The notes beneath the pieces are model-generated. The model had not been told where the DNA came from. It was given only the letters and a program-made list of their open reading frames with translations, and searched no databases. The position numbers were made by a program, and so were the translations under genes. Below, in pieces: positions 1-7,277 of a DNA stretch of 14,561 nucleotides. Position 1 is the first letter of the stretch, and each line of letters begins with the position of its first letter. The stretch comes from Adhaeribacter sp. (GTDB lineage: Bacteria > Bacteroidota > Bacteroidia > Cytophagales > Hymenobacteraceae): NCBI GenBank assembly GCA_028288395.1, contig JAQBNV010000540.1:1-14561 (forward strand), read 5' to 3'.

Positions 1-291
1 CAATCTTCGAAAAAATGCCCGCACTGTGGCGAATGGTCGGGGTGGCAACAGATGCCTACCGATACCTGCGAGTATTGTGGCGCTCTGTTAGATGATAGAA
101 CTTTACTGAGGGAAGCAGCCCGCGAAGCCGAGCTAAAAAAGAAAAAAGGCCTTGAGATTGCTATTATTCAGATTGATCCCACAGATTCGATCATGGTAAA
201 AATAGGCAAACGCCTGATTCAGACCATTCAAATTTCATTTATTGCCATTGTTTCCTTTATTATCTGGTTCTTAACCTTACTTGCCGGCTGA
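1..291 (+). CDS. Zinc-ribbon protein with one C-terminal membrane segment (5' end cut by window)
   Basis: The reading frame is open from base 1, so the true start lies outside the window; the first ATG (base 52) would cut off half of the metal site. Two CX2C pairs are visible, KCPHCGEW at codons 5-12 and TCEYCGALL at about codons 22-30, which is the pattern of a four-cysteine zinc ribbon. A charged linker rich in Lys, Glu and Arg follows, and then a hydrophobic stretch (IQISFIAIVSFIIWFLTLLA) that would anchor the C-terminus in the inner membrane. Similar short zinc-ribbon/membrane proteins are common in Bacteroidota, with no function I can name. The TGA stop shares one base with the ATG of the next gene (TGATG), so the two are probably translationally coupled and may work together. 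The call of a metal-binding membrane protein is fairly safe; its role is unknown. Confidence 0.75.
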   Translation, partial: QSSKKCPHCGEWSGWQQMPTDTCEYCGALLDDRTLLREAAREAELKKKKGLEIAIIQIDPTDSIMVKIGKRLIQTIQISFIAIVSFIIWFLTLLAG

Positions 292-665
292 TGCATTTGC
301 TTCGCAATTTTTTGTTTATGGGCTCGTTGAGCCTATACCTGGCAAACCGGTATCTACTGGCTGGGTTGGATTTGGCGCCGTATAAAATCCCTTACCTAAA
401 CGATTTACTTTGCCTGCCAGTCGTTTTAACCCTGACTTTATGGATTCAGCAGAAATTATTTCCCATGACTTGCCGGCCAGCACTTAATGCTGCCCAGGTA
501 ATATTTGCGGTACTTTACTTTGCGCTTTTCTTTGAGGTTGTCCTGCCCGCTTTTTCCGGCCGCTACACCCGCGATTACCTGGATATACTGGCTTATGCCG
601 TAGGGGGAATTATTTATTATTTCTTTTTCAATCCCCAGCCTAAACCGCTGCCTCGGCCAGAATAA
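291..665 (+). CDS. Small hydrophobic membrane protein of unknown function
   Basis: 124 residues with at least three strongly hydrophobic segments: about 5-24, 37-52, 68-88 and a last one near 98-113 (DILAYAVGGIIYYFFF). A short Pro-rich tail follows. The last part, with an Asp before a hydrophobic 'LAYAVGG' helix, faintly recalls the end of VanZ-like proteins; I do not consider this enough to assign the family. Related Bacteroidota proteins are sometimes labelled as a magnesium/citrate transporter, but the protein is too small and has no motif to support that. It starts inside the stop codon of the zinc-ribbon gene (1-nt overlap), so it is the second gene of a coupled pair. Confidence 0.7.
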   Translation: MHLLRNFLFMGSLSLYLANRYLLAGLDLAPYKIPYLNDLLCLPVVLTLTLWIQQKLFPMTCRPALNAAQVIFAVLYFALFFEVVLPAFSGRYTRDYLDILAYAVGGIIYYFFFNPQPKPLPRPE

Positions 666-710
666 AAAGAGCGTTACTACCTTTAGTTTTTTAATCAGAT
701 ATATCAATTG

Positions 711-1020
711 GTGCATCCTGCAATTTCTATCCGGTTGGCTACCGGCCACAGCTTGTCTGGTTAATTTAGGAACCCTTAGATTATCCTGCCTTAATTTATT
801 GCGGGCGTGGTGCGGCCAGGGCGTTGGATTAGAATTGTTAAACGTGTGCCTGCACTTTGCCCGGAAAGAAAACTTTACATCGGTTTGGATAACGGTTTGG
901 GAACACAACCTGCAGGCGCTGGCGCTCTACCAAAAAGCGGGATCTAAGATAATTGGCGAAGAGAACTTTGATATTGGGCCGGATGTACAACGGGATTTTA
1001 TAATGAAGCGGGTCTTATAA
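711..1020 (+). pseudogene. Decayed GNAT-family N-acetyltransferase (internal deletion plus frameshift)
   Basis: The C-terminal half (799-1020) matches the acetyl-CoA-binding half of a GNAT enzyme: GQGVGLELLNVC is the Q/RxxGxG/A region (motif A), followed by 'WITVWEHNLQALALYQKAG' (motif B, normally ending in GF) and a final beta-strand ending DFIMKRVL. No ATG precedes it, and the first 80 or so residues expected for the family are missing. Upstream, in another frame from a GTG at 711, the DNA reads 'HPAISIRLATG', a typical GNAT first strand, and meets a stop at 762-764. Switching to the frame of the C-terminal half gives 'CLVNLGTL', plausible for the first helix, and then runs straight into the GQG motif. 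The simplest reading is one frameshift and loss of about 60-70 codons between strand 1 and motif A. A short active protein from the TTG at 799 is unlikely. Confidence 0.7.
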
Positions 1021-1023
1021 TCC

Positions 1024-1048
1024 AGCAGTGGGGTTGGCAGGCACTGCT
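1024..1048. repeat. 7-bp inverted repeat downstream of the GNAT remnant
   Basis: AGCAGTG at 1024-1030 and CACTGCT at 1042-1048 are perfect inverted copies around an 11-nt loop. There is no following T tract, so it is a weak terminator candidate at best. It begins four bases after the GNAT stop codon. Confidence 0.3.
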
Positions 1049-1220
1049 CCGGTTGTTGCCAGTGACGCCTAAAAGCCTGGATTTGAAAATATTAACCAAA
1101 AAAATAGCCTTGTTGTATAGGAAATAAAGATTAAATAAAATACATTTATTCACCAACCTTCCCTCGGGTAAAGGTAATGCCTTTGTCCAGAATTCCTTTG
1201 TAAACCCTAAATATTATAAA

Positions 1221-1457
1221 ATGCTTTTATTTATAGGTGGTCTCGGTTTAGCTGAAATAATTATAATTTCAATATTTGTATTCTTGCCGCTGATACTGAC
1301 GCTTTGGGCCCTGATAGATATTTTGCGGAGCACTTTTAAAGACAACACCTCAAAATTGGTTTGGGTAATAGTCGTAATTTTTGTTCCAATTTTGGGGGCG
1401 CTATTGTACCTGGCAATGGGCCGGAGCCAGAAAGCATCCAATTCCTTCCGGCCTTAA
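1221..1457 (+). CDS. PLDc_N (phospholipase D nuclease N-terminal)-like membrane protein
   Basis: 78 residues with two membrane segments, about 8-32 and 46-66. Between them is the connecting motif 'ALIDILRSTFKDNTSKLVW', and after the second helix comes LLYLAMGRSQK. This arrangement (helix, W-x-L-x-D, short loop, helix ending in P-I-L-G-A-L-x-Y, then a basic residue) is that of the PLDc_N domain, which caps cardiolipin synthases but also occurs as small stand-alone proteins in Bacteroidota. No phospholipase domain follows, so no catalytic role is suggested. The ATG has no clear ribosome binding site. The stop at 1455-1457 lies 8 nt from the stop of the convergent radical SAM gene, with no room for a hairpin terminator between them. 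Confidence 0.75.
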   Translation: MLLFIGGLGLAEIIIISIFVFLPLILTLWALIDILRSTFKDNTSKLVWVIVVIFVPILGALLYLAMGRSQKASNSFRP

Positions 1458-1465
1458 ACAAGATC

Positions 1466-3670
1466 TCAAAATAGCAGCATTCCTTTTTCCCGCAGCAGCA
1501 ACCATTCCGGCGAAATCAGAAATTGGGAGAACGGTATGCCCGCTTCGGCTGGGAAACTTTCCTCCAGGTCTTTTAATAATATTTTGGTTTCGTAATCGTG
1601 GTGCAGTTGGGTGAGCGTTTGGCGGAGCCAGTTGCCAATAACCGGGTTGGTTTTAAGCTGAACATCTTCGGCCTTCTCGTAAAAAGTAAGCACCGCCCGG
1701 GTGATATTTTTGCCCTTTTTGGTGACGGCAATTTCGGTCATTTCGGGTGCATTGCCCAGCCAGAATACCCGCAGGTTGCGCTTTTCGCTGTCGGGTTTGG
1801 CGGGTGCGTTAATGGCCTGCGCAATAAGCTGGCGCGGGAGCGAGGGGCGGGGTACTTTGGTATCGAACCAGAACTGCAAAGGTTCGTCCAGCCCAATGCC
1901 GTGCATGTAGTTATAAATAGATTTGGCTAAGCCCGGGCCGAAAAGTTCGTGGTCGGCGCCTTGCGGGTCGTCGTGCCACAAATCGTTATCGGCAAAATCG
2001 CCGGCCGGCGGACCAACTTTTACCACGCCGTACTTCTCCGGGTTTTTGCCTACCGGACTGTGGGCCGTCATGGAAAAGCGGTGCCAGAAACCCGACTGAA
2101 TAACATTTTGCTCGAATAATTGCCGCACCACTTCCAGCGAATCGATGGTTTCCTGGGCAGTTTGGGTGGGGAAGCCGTACATGAGGTAGGCGTGCACCAT
2201 AATGCCTGCATTGGTAAAACCTTCGGTTACACGGGCTACCTGGGCAATGGTCACGCCTTTTTCCATCTTAGCCAGCAGCCTATCCGAAGCGACCTCCAAA
2301 CCACCCGAAACCGCGATACAACCCGAGGCGGCCAGCAGCCGGCAAATATCGGGCGTAAAAGTTTTCTCGAACCGGATATTGCCCCACCAGGTAATTTTAA
2401 CGTTACGCCGCAATAATTCAATGGCTAAATCCCGCAGGGCCAGGGGTGGGGCCGCCTCATCTACAAAATGAAAGCCGGTTTGGCCGGTCTGGGCCACAAT
2501 CTGCTCAATCCGATCCACTAATAAAGTAGCCGGGGCGGTTTCGTAGCGCGAAATATAATCCAGCGTGATGTCGCAGAATGAGCAGCGTTTCCAGTAACAG
2601 CCATGGGCCACGGTTAATTTATTCCAGCGGCCGTCGCTCCAGAGCCGGTGCATGGGGTTAGTCACTTCAATTACCGATAAATATTCCGTTAGGGGCAAAT
2701 CGCGGTAATCGGGGGTGCCCACTTCGGTGTGCGGAATATCCGGGTCGGTACAATTATTCAGGTAAACTACCTGGCCGTTCTGGAGCATAAAGGTGCGCTG
2801 CAGTTGGCTGGCCGGGCGCTGGTCCTGCCAGTGTTCTAATATTTTCAGCCACGGCGATTCGCCATCGTCCAGGGTAATGAAATCAATATAGGAAAATATT
2901 CGCGAATCTTTTAAACGACGTAGTTCGGTATTGGGGTAGCCGCCGCCCATCAGGGTTTTAACTGCAGGGTTATCGGCTTTGGCAAATTGCGCCAGCCGCA
3001 AAGCGCCGTATAAATTGCCCGGAAACGGCACCGAAAAACCAATTAAATCCGGCCTTACTTCGGTCAGCTTTTCGGTCATTAATTCCAGCAGCATCTGGTC
3101 TACCAGGTTAGGCGCTTCCTGCAGGGCATTTTCCAGCGGGTCGAAAGAGGTAGCCGATAAGGCTAATTTTTCGGCGTAGCGGCTGAAGCCAAAATAGGAA
3201 CACACGGTTTCTTTAATTAAGTCGGCCAGGTCTTCTAAATAAAGCGTAGCCAGGTGCCGGGCACGGTCGTTAATACCCATGTTGCCAAAGGCATATTCCA
3301 AATCGGCAATCTGGTCGAAACGCGAACCTTCGGGCAGAAAACCGTTGTAGCAGATTTGCTGGGCCAGCGTCGTGTCTTTGTTCTGCAGAAACCGGATGAC
3401 CGGCTCGATGGTATTTAAATAATAAGGGCGCAGCCGCAGCATCCGTTTGCTGTTGGCCGAAATATTGCCGGTAGCCTGGGCCGCCGCGTCGAAAATGCGG
3501 GTAAGGCCGGCGCGGGAAAACATCCGCAGCACCAATTCAATTCCAAAATCGGCCTGGTGGACGGCATAACCCTGCTTACCCAGGAAACCTTTGAGGTAGG
3601 CAGTGGCAGGGTAAGGCGTATTCAGCTGCGTTAGCGGCGGGGTAATCAGCAGGACAACAGGCTTTTCCAA
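1466..3670 (-). CDS. B12-binding-domain radical SAM protein with a CX4CX2C cluster motif
   Basis: 734 residues. The N-terminal part resembles the Rossmann-like cobalamin-binding domain of BchE-type enzymes: a first strand VVLLITPP (5-12), then PDLIGFSV (207-214), TLMGGGYPN (239-247) and DFITLDDGES (263-272). The radical SAM cluster motif GCYWKRCSFC has cysteines at 358, 363 and 366, so the spacing is CX4CX2C, not the classical CX3CX2C. Later signals include FHFVDEAAPP and GGLEVASDRLL, typical of the radical SAM barrel. No DxHxxG cobalamin motif is evident, which is common in this subgroup. The start is TTG: an in-frame TAA lies two codons upstream (3677-3679) and the first internal ATG would remove the first strand. 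The enzyme should use an [4Fe-4S] cluster, SAM and perhaps cobalamin; the substrate is unknown. It stands alone on its strand, so neighbours give no hint. Confidence 0.88.
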   Translation of the reverse strand: MEKPVVLLITPPLTQLNTPYPATAYLKGFLGKQGYAVHQADFGIELVLRMFSRAGLTRIFDAAAQATGNISANSKRMLRLRPYYLNTIEPVIRFLQNKDTTLAQQICYNGFLPEGSRFDQIADLEYAFGNMGINDRARHLATLYLEDLADLIKETVCSYFGFSRYAEKLALSATSFDPLENALQEAPNLVDQMLLELMTEKLTEVRPDLIGFSVPFPGNLYGALRLAQFAKADNPAVKTLMGGGYPNTELRRLKDSRIFSYIDFITLDDGESPWLKILEHWQDQRPASQLQRTFMLQNGQVVYLNNCTDPDIPHTEVGTPDYRDLPLTEYLSVIEVTNPMHRLWSDGRWNKLTVAHGCYWKRCSFCDITLDYISRYETAPATLLVDRIEQIVAQTGQTGFHFVDEAAPPLALRDLAIELLRRNVKITWWGNIRFEKTFTPDICRLLAASGCIAVSGGLEVASDRLLAKMEKGVTIAQVARVTEGFTNAGIMVHAYLMYGFPTQTAQETIDSLEVVRQLFEQNVIQSGFWHRFSMTAHSPVGKNPEKYGVVKVGPPAGDFADNDLWHDDPQGADHELFGPGLAKSIYNYMHGIGLDEPLQFWFDTKVPRPSLPRQLIAQAINAPAKPDSEKRNLRVFWLGNAPEMTEIAVTKKGKNITRAVLTFYEKAEDVQLKTNPVIGNWLRQTLTQLHHDYETKILLKDLEESFPAEAGIPFSQFLISPEWLLLREKGMLLF

Positions 3671-3728
3671 GAGAATTTAAATGGGTTGCGGTTAGAACAA
3701 ATGCCCGGGAGCAGAAGTTTAGTCGGGG

Positions 3729-3736
3729 CAAAATTA
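3729..3736 (-). promoter_or_regulatory. -7 promoter element TAATTTTG for the radical SAM gene
   Basis: On the minus strand this reads TAATTTTG, a perfect match to the Bacteroidota -7 consensus TAnnTTTG, about 58 nt upstream of the TTG start. The matching -33 TTTG element is not clear at the usual distance, so the assignment rests on the -7 box alone. Confidence 0.45.
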
Positions 3737-3899
3737 ACCCTTTAATATTTATCCCGGAAATAAAGCTGAAAAGCCCTCGCGTCGCTTAAAAGACAAAGCC
3801 TCAAAGAATAAAATCCGGCAAAATATTGCCACTCTCTGGGTATTGATTTAGAGTAAACCATTATTCGGAACCCATCATCCTTTTTTTAATATTTAGCAG

Positions 3900-3932
3900 T
3901 GGTTGCTTATTACTTAACCCCATGAGCAACCA
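3900..3932. repeat. 11-bp hairpin in the intergenic region
   Basis: Bases 3900-3910 (T GGTTGCTTAT) pair with 3922-3932 (ATGAGCAACC A), with a single T-G wobble and an 11-nt loop. Neither side carries a T tract, so this is not a standard terminator. It could be an operator or part of a leader RNA. Confidence 0.4.
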
Positions 3933-4033
3933 AATACTGTCGGTCCTAAATACTTACCGGTTTCCCAGAATACTACTTAATTTCCCTGTTAAACACTTAA
4001 ATCAGGCCTCTATGGGCATCATTTTCTTTTGAA

Positions 4034-4062
4034 TTGAGTTAATTGCCAAAAGAATAAGTTTT
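4034..4062 (+). promoter_or_regulatory. Weak Bacteroidota-type promoter before the 4072 gene
   Basis: TTG at 4034-4036 and TAAGTTTT at 4055-4062 are separated by 18 nt. This approximates the TTTG / TAnnTTTG pair but misses the last G of the -7 box. It would leave a leader of only a few bases before the ATG. Confidence 0.25.
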
Positions 4063-4071
4063 CAAACTAGC

Positions 4072-4269
4072 ATGGAATCCAAAGAAACCAGTAATAAAAA
4101 AATTTTCCTTTTTAGTCAAACCGATTTAGGTAAGTACGATATCACCGAATGCCTGGATATTTTAAGATACATCCAAACCTTTGAGCAGGCGGAATTGAAA
4201 ACAGAGGAATTTAAGCGTTTTTGTTACAAACTTGAATGCCGGATCAAAAGCCTGGTTCTCGAAAAATAG
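4072..4269 (+). CDS. Small hypothetical protein (65 aa)
   Basis: I do not recognise this protein. It is rich in charged residues, has no membrane segment or signal peptide, and reads as mostly helical from about residue 22 on (ITECLDILRYIQTFEQAELK ... RFCYKLECRIKSLVLEK), with two Cys in the last third. Amino-acid use is balanced and protein-like, unlike the spurious frames nearby, which is the main reason for calling it. No Shine-Dalgarno sequence precedes the ATG, as for most genes here. It lies 137 nt upstream of another small gene on the same strand; the two might share a transcript that ends at the strong hairpin at 4714-4750. Confidence 0.55.
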   Translation: MESKETSNKKIFLFSQTDLGKYDITECLDILRYIQTFEQAELKTEEFKRFCYKLECRIKSLVLEK

Positions 4270-4406
4270 TTTTTCAGTAGTATTTTTTGGTAAACAATTT
4301 TAGTGTGTTTTCTATCACCAATTTTATTTGTAAAACAGCCAGATAACTGATGATTATTCCGGAATAGCAGCGTGAGTAGATTAATTAGGAAGATTATACG
4401 GAAGAA

Positions 4407-4676
4407 ATGATGAAGGAGAAGTATCAACAATTAATCAGGAATTTGCGGTTTTATCACCGGAACCTGGCGCAGTATGAGCAGCAATATGCCGGTAAATACC
4501 TGCTGATTTGTGAGGAGACGCTGGCTGGTATCTATATATCCTACGAAGAAGCCTTGGTGGTAGTCACTAATGGATTAGACGTGGGCACTTATTTGTTAAA
4601 GCATTGCCAACCGGCCGCCAACGTAGGAAAGGTTTATGCTACTAAAGGTGTATTTAGGGCTCCTGTCAGATCTTAA
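4407..4676 (+). CDS. Small hypothetical protein (89 aa), DUF5678-like
   Basis: The middle of the protein, 'YEQQYAGKYLLICEETLAG' followed by IYISYEEAL, resembles short DUF5678-type proteins: an aromatic residue, then 'Y-x-G-K-Y/W-[hydrophobic]3', a turn, and 'S-x-E-E-A-L'. This is pattern recall, not a database match. No membrane segment or signal peptide is present. Two ATGs in a row (4407 and 4410) follow a purine-rich stretch (cggaagaa) that may help ribosome binding; either could be used. The stop is 37 nt before a perfect hairpin terminator. Such small proteins are frequent in Cytophagales genomes and are mostly of unknown function. Confidence 0.6.
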   Translation: MMKEKYQQLIRNLRFYHRNLAQYEQQYAGKYLLICEETLAGIYISYEEALVVVTNGLDVGTYLLKHCQPAANVGKVYATKGVFRAPVRS

Positions 4677-4713
4677 TGGGTAATATTTACTATTCTTATC
4701 AGGCACGAAAATA

Positions 4714-4750
4714 ATAAAAGAAGCCACTGCAGAGCAGTGGCTTCTTTTAT
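4714..4750. terminator. Bidirectional intrinsic terminator (perfect 17-bp stem, 3-nt loop)
   Basis: Bases 4714-4730 and 4734-4750 are perfect inverted copies around the loop AGA: a GC-rich core (GAAGCCACTGC / GCAGTGGCTTC) flanked by AAAA on the left and TTTT on the right. It therefore ends transcription from both sides. It lies 37 nt after the plus-strand gene ending at 4676 and 6 nt after the stop of the minus-strand dehydrogenase gene. Confidence 0.92.
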
Positions 4751-4756
4751 AGCAAA

Positions 4757-6385
4757 TTAATCTTGTTGCAGGAACGGATAGCGGTAATCTGTTGCTGGCA
4801 CAAACGTTTCTTTAATGGTACGGGTAGAGGTCCAGCGGATGAGGTTAAACACCGAACCGGCTTTGTCGTTGGTGCCCGAAGCACGCGAACCGCCAAAGGG
4901 CTGCTGCCCAACCACTGCCCCGGTAGGCTTATCGTTGATATAGAAGTTGCCGGCCGAATGCAGTAATTTTTGGGTGGCTAGATCTATTGCCTGGCGGTCC
5001 TGGGAAAAAATAGAACCGGTTAAGGCATACGGCGAGGTTGTGTCTACTACATCCAGCATTTGTTCGAACTGATTTGGTTCGTATACATACACGGTGAGTA
5101 CGGGGCCGAAAAGCTCTTCGCACATGGTTACATAAGCCGGGTCTTTTACTAGCAAAATAGTTGGCTGAATAAAATATCCTTCCGATTTATCGTGGTTTCC
5201 GCCGGCGATTACTTCCACGTCCGGATCGTTTTTAGCGGCATCAATATATTTAGCCAGTTTATCAAAAGACTTTTCGTCGATTACGGCATTGATAAAATTG
5301 CCGAAGTCTTCGGTAGAACCCATTTTAAAAGATTGCAGGTCTTCGGTAACAAAGCGTTTTACATCGTTCCAGATATTAGCCGGAATATAGGCGCGCGAGG
5401 CCGCCGAACATTTCTGGCCTTGGTACTCGAAAGCGCCCCGTGAGATAGCCACCGCCACTTCTTTGGCCTGGGCCGAAGGATGGGCCACGATAAAATCTTT
5501 GCCGCCGGTTTCGCCCACAATGCGCGGATAGCCTTTGTAGGTTTGAATATTTTCGCCGATGGTTTTCCAGATTTGCTGAAATACGCCGGTACTGCCGGTA
5601 AAATGAATGCCCGCAAAATCCGGGTGTTTAAATATTACCTCGCCGGAGGTGGGGCCATCTACATAAATTAAATTAATAACGCCATCGGGTAAACCCGCCG
5701 TTTTAAATAATTCCATTATGATGTGGGCCGAATAAATTTGGGTGTAGGCTGGTTTCCAGACCACCACGTTGCCCATCAGGGCCGGGGCCGCCGGTAAATT
5801 GCCCGCAATGGCCGTAAAGTTGAAAGGCGTTAACGCAAATACAAAACCTTCCAGGGGGCGATGCTCCAAACGGTTCCAAACCCCCGGCGACGATTCGGGT
5901 TGCTGGGCATAAATTACAGTCATGAAGGCAGCGTTGAACCGCAGAAAATCAATCAGCTCGCAAGCCGAGTCGATTTCGGCCTGGTATACATTTTTAGACT
6001 GACCTAGCATGGTAGCGGCATTGAGGCGCGCCCGGTAAGGACCGGCTAATAATTCAGCCGCTTTGAGAAAAATAGCCGCACGGCTTTGCCAGGGCATTTG
6101 GGCCCAGGCATTGCGGGCAGCCAGGGCGGCCGCAATGGCCTGTTGCACGTGGCTGGCATCGCCCTCGTGGAAATGCCCCAGTATATGCCGGTGCTCGTGA
6201 GGCGGCGATAAAGGCTTTTTATTGCCAGTGCGAACTTCCTGACCGCCAATGTACATGGGTATATCGGCTTGCTGGCTTTTAAACGCCTTTAGGGTGTTTT
6301 GCAGTTCTATTCGTTCCGGCGAACCGGGTACATACGTTTTTACCGGTTCGTTTACGGGATTTGGTACTTTAAAGAATCCGGACAT
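4757..6385 (-). CDS. pruA: 1-pyrroline-5-carboxylate dehydrogenase (L-glutamate gamma-semialdehyde dehydrogenase)
   Basis: Oxidises glutamate gamma-semialdehyde to glutamate with NAD+, the second step of proline breakdown, in the cytoplasm. 542 residues from the ATG at 6385, the usual length for the single-function enzyme. Aldehyde dehydrogenase landmarks are in order: 'TPFNFTAI' with the oxyanion Asn (N189), VWKPA (209-213), FTGSTGVFQ of the NAD site (262-270), GETGGKDF with the general-base Glu (E292), GQKCSAASR with the catalytic Cys (C326), EELFGPVL (423-430) and PFGGSRASGTNDKAG near the C-terminus. The frame stays open upstream to 6520, but the added 45 residues do not fit the family and would start downstream of a good -7 box (6518-6525), so I use the ATG at 6385. 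No proline dehydrogenase gene is in the window, so the two steps are not encoded side by side here. A strong terminator follows the stop. Confidence 0.95.
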   Translation of the reverse strand: MSGFFKVPNPVNEPVKTYVPGSPERIELQNTLKAFKSQQADIPMYIGGQEVRTGNKKPLSPPHEHRHILGHFHEGDASHVQQAIAAALAARNAWAQMPWQSRAAIFLKAAELLAGPYRARLNAATMLGQSKNVYQAEIDSACELIDFLRFNAAFMTVIYAQQPESSPGVWNRLEHRPLEGFVFALTPFNFTAIAGNLPAAPALMGNVVVWKPAYTQIYSAHIIMELFKTAGLPDGVINLIYVDGPTSGEVIFKHPDFAGIHFTGSTGVFQQIWKTIGENIQTYKGYPRIVGETGGKDFIVAHPSAQAKEVAVAISRGAFEYQGQKCSAASRAYIPANIWNDVKRFVTEDLQSFKMGSTEDFGNFINAVIDEKSFDKLAKYIDAAKNDPDVEVIAGGNHDKSEGYFIQPTILLVKDPAYVTMCEELFGPVLTVYVYEPNQFEQMLDVVDTTSPYALTGSIFSQDRQAIDLATQKLLHSAGNFYINDKPTGAVVGQQPFGGSRASGTNDKAGSVFNLIRWTSTRTIKETFVPATDYRYPFLQQD

Positions 6386-6517
6386 AGTTAAATAGTTTGA
6401 GATTAAAAATAACAGGTTACGGATCGCTTTTCGGAAAACAGGATGCCGCTGTCTGAACTTTAAAATGAATAATAATACTTTCCTGATTAAGCTAACGGTA
6501 ATAAGGCCAGTCGGGTG

Positions 6518-6525
6518 CAAAGGTA
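6518..6525 (-). promoter_or_regulatory. -7 promoter element TACCTTTG for the P5C dehydrogenase gene
   Basis: The minus strand reads TACCTTTG, a perfect TAnnTTTG match, about 130 nt upstream of the ATG at 6385 and downstream of the HAD gene. The -33 box is not clear. It suggests the dehydrogenase has its own promoter and a leader of roughly 125 nt. Confidence 0.45.
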
Positions 6526-6563
6526 AAATATATTTTAAAACGGCTGTTGGTTGGCAATCGCGT

Positions 6564-7277
6564 TTACAGGATGGTCATTAATTGACTCAGGCAAGTTATT
6601 TCGTGGGTGGCGCGCATGCTGTGGCGCTTTTTATCGGGGTTGAAAAATATTTGGTCGATGCCAGCATTTTGGGCGCCCAGGATATCGGCTTCCAGGCTGT
6701 CGCCAATCATAATGCATTCGGTGGCTTTTACGCCTGCCCGTTCCATGGCGTGCTGGAATATTTTTTTATCGGGTTTGGTGCAGGCGGCGCATTCCGAGGT
6801 TATTATCTCCGAAAAATATTGGCTTAAGTCCGAGGCCGCCATTTTAATTGCTTGCACATCTTTAAAGCCGTTGGTAATAATATGCAGGGTGTACTTGCTT
6901 TTTAAGTAGGCCAGGGTTTCGTGGGTGTAGGGGAAAACGGCTGTCTTGGTCGGGCAGATGGTCGTAAAGGCTTCGTGCAAACCGGCGGGTACCTGCTCGG
7001 GGGCAAGGCCCAGTTTGGTTAGGGTAATTTCAAAGCGTCCTACCCGTAACTCTTGCTGCGTTATTTTGCCTTCGTGGAACTGGCGCCACATGCGGTGGTT
7101 TATATAGCTGTATTTTTTGTAAAAATCGGTAGACGTAAACTTGCCAAACTGATGCAGCTCAAAAGTATCGTATAAAGTAAAAATGGTTTCGGCGGCATTT
7201 TTCTCAAAATCCCACAAGGTATGGTCTAAATCGAAAAACAGGTGCTGGTATTCTTTTGTTGGGGTATAGCGAGCCAT
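6564..7277 (-). CDS. yjjG: YjjG-family HAD hydrolase (noncanonical pyrimidine nucleotidase type)
   Basis: 237 residues with the four HAD motifs in order: FFDLDHTLWDF (motif I, nucleophile D16 and acid D18), ITNG with T135 (motif II), TKPDKKIF with K168 (motif III) and IGDSLEADI with D193 and D198 (motif IV). The helical cap between motifs I and II (about 25-110) and the 'DLDHTLWDFEKNA' opening are characteristic of the YjjG group, which removes phosphate from nucleoside monophosphates, including damaged pyrimidine ones, and limits their incorporation into DNA. Substrate is inferred from family only. It is on the same strand as the P5C dehydrogenase gene but 178 nt upstream and separated by a promoter-like element, so they are probably not one operon. 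Confidence 0.87.
   Translation of the reverse strand: MARYTPTKEYQHLFFDLDHTLWDFEKNAAETIFTLYDTFELHQFGKFTSTDFYKKYSYINHRMWRQFHEGKITQQELRVGRFEITLTKLGLAPEQVPAGLHEAFTTICPTKTAVFPYTHETLAYLKSKYTLHIITNGFKDVQAIKMAASDLSQYFSEIITSECAACTKPDKKIFQHAMERAGVKATECIMIGDSLEADILGAQNAGIDQIFFNPDKKRHSMRATHEITCLSQLMTIL

Larger units (their letters stand above)
3671..4071. other. Non-coding stretch between divergent genes
   Basis: About 400 nt between the radical SAM gene (minus) and the small hypothetical gene at 4072 (plus). It is AT-rich and holds a good minus-strand -7 element (3729-3736), an 11-bp hairpin (3900-3932) and a weak plus-strand promoter just before 4072. The longest ATG-started frame I noticed is 36 codons (3922-4032); it has no recognisable features and its ATG sits inside the hairpin, so I do not call it a gene. 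Confidence 0.6.

Noticed and set aside
456..908. 150-codon frame on the minus strand
   Set aside because: Overlaps the end of a real membrane protein gene and the GNAT remnant, both better supported; composition is not protein-like.
3922..4032. 36-codon ATG-started frame
   Set aside because: Too short, no recognisable features, and the ATG lies in a hairpin arm.
4224..4430. 68-codon minus-strand frame with a hydrophobic start
   Set aside because: Overlaps both small plus-strand genes; the hydrophobic run comes from AT-rich DNA.
6386..6520. N-terminal extension of the P5C dehydrogenase
   Set aside because: The 45 additional residues do not match the family, and a -7 promoter box overlaps their start.
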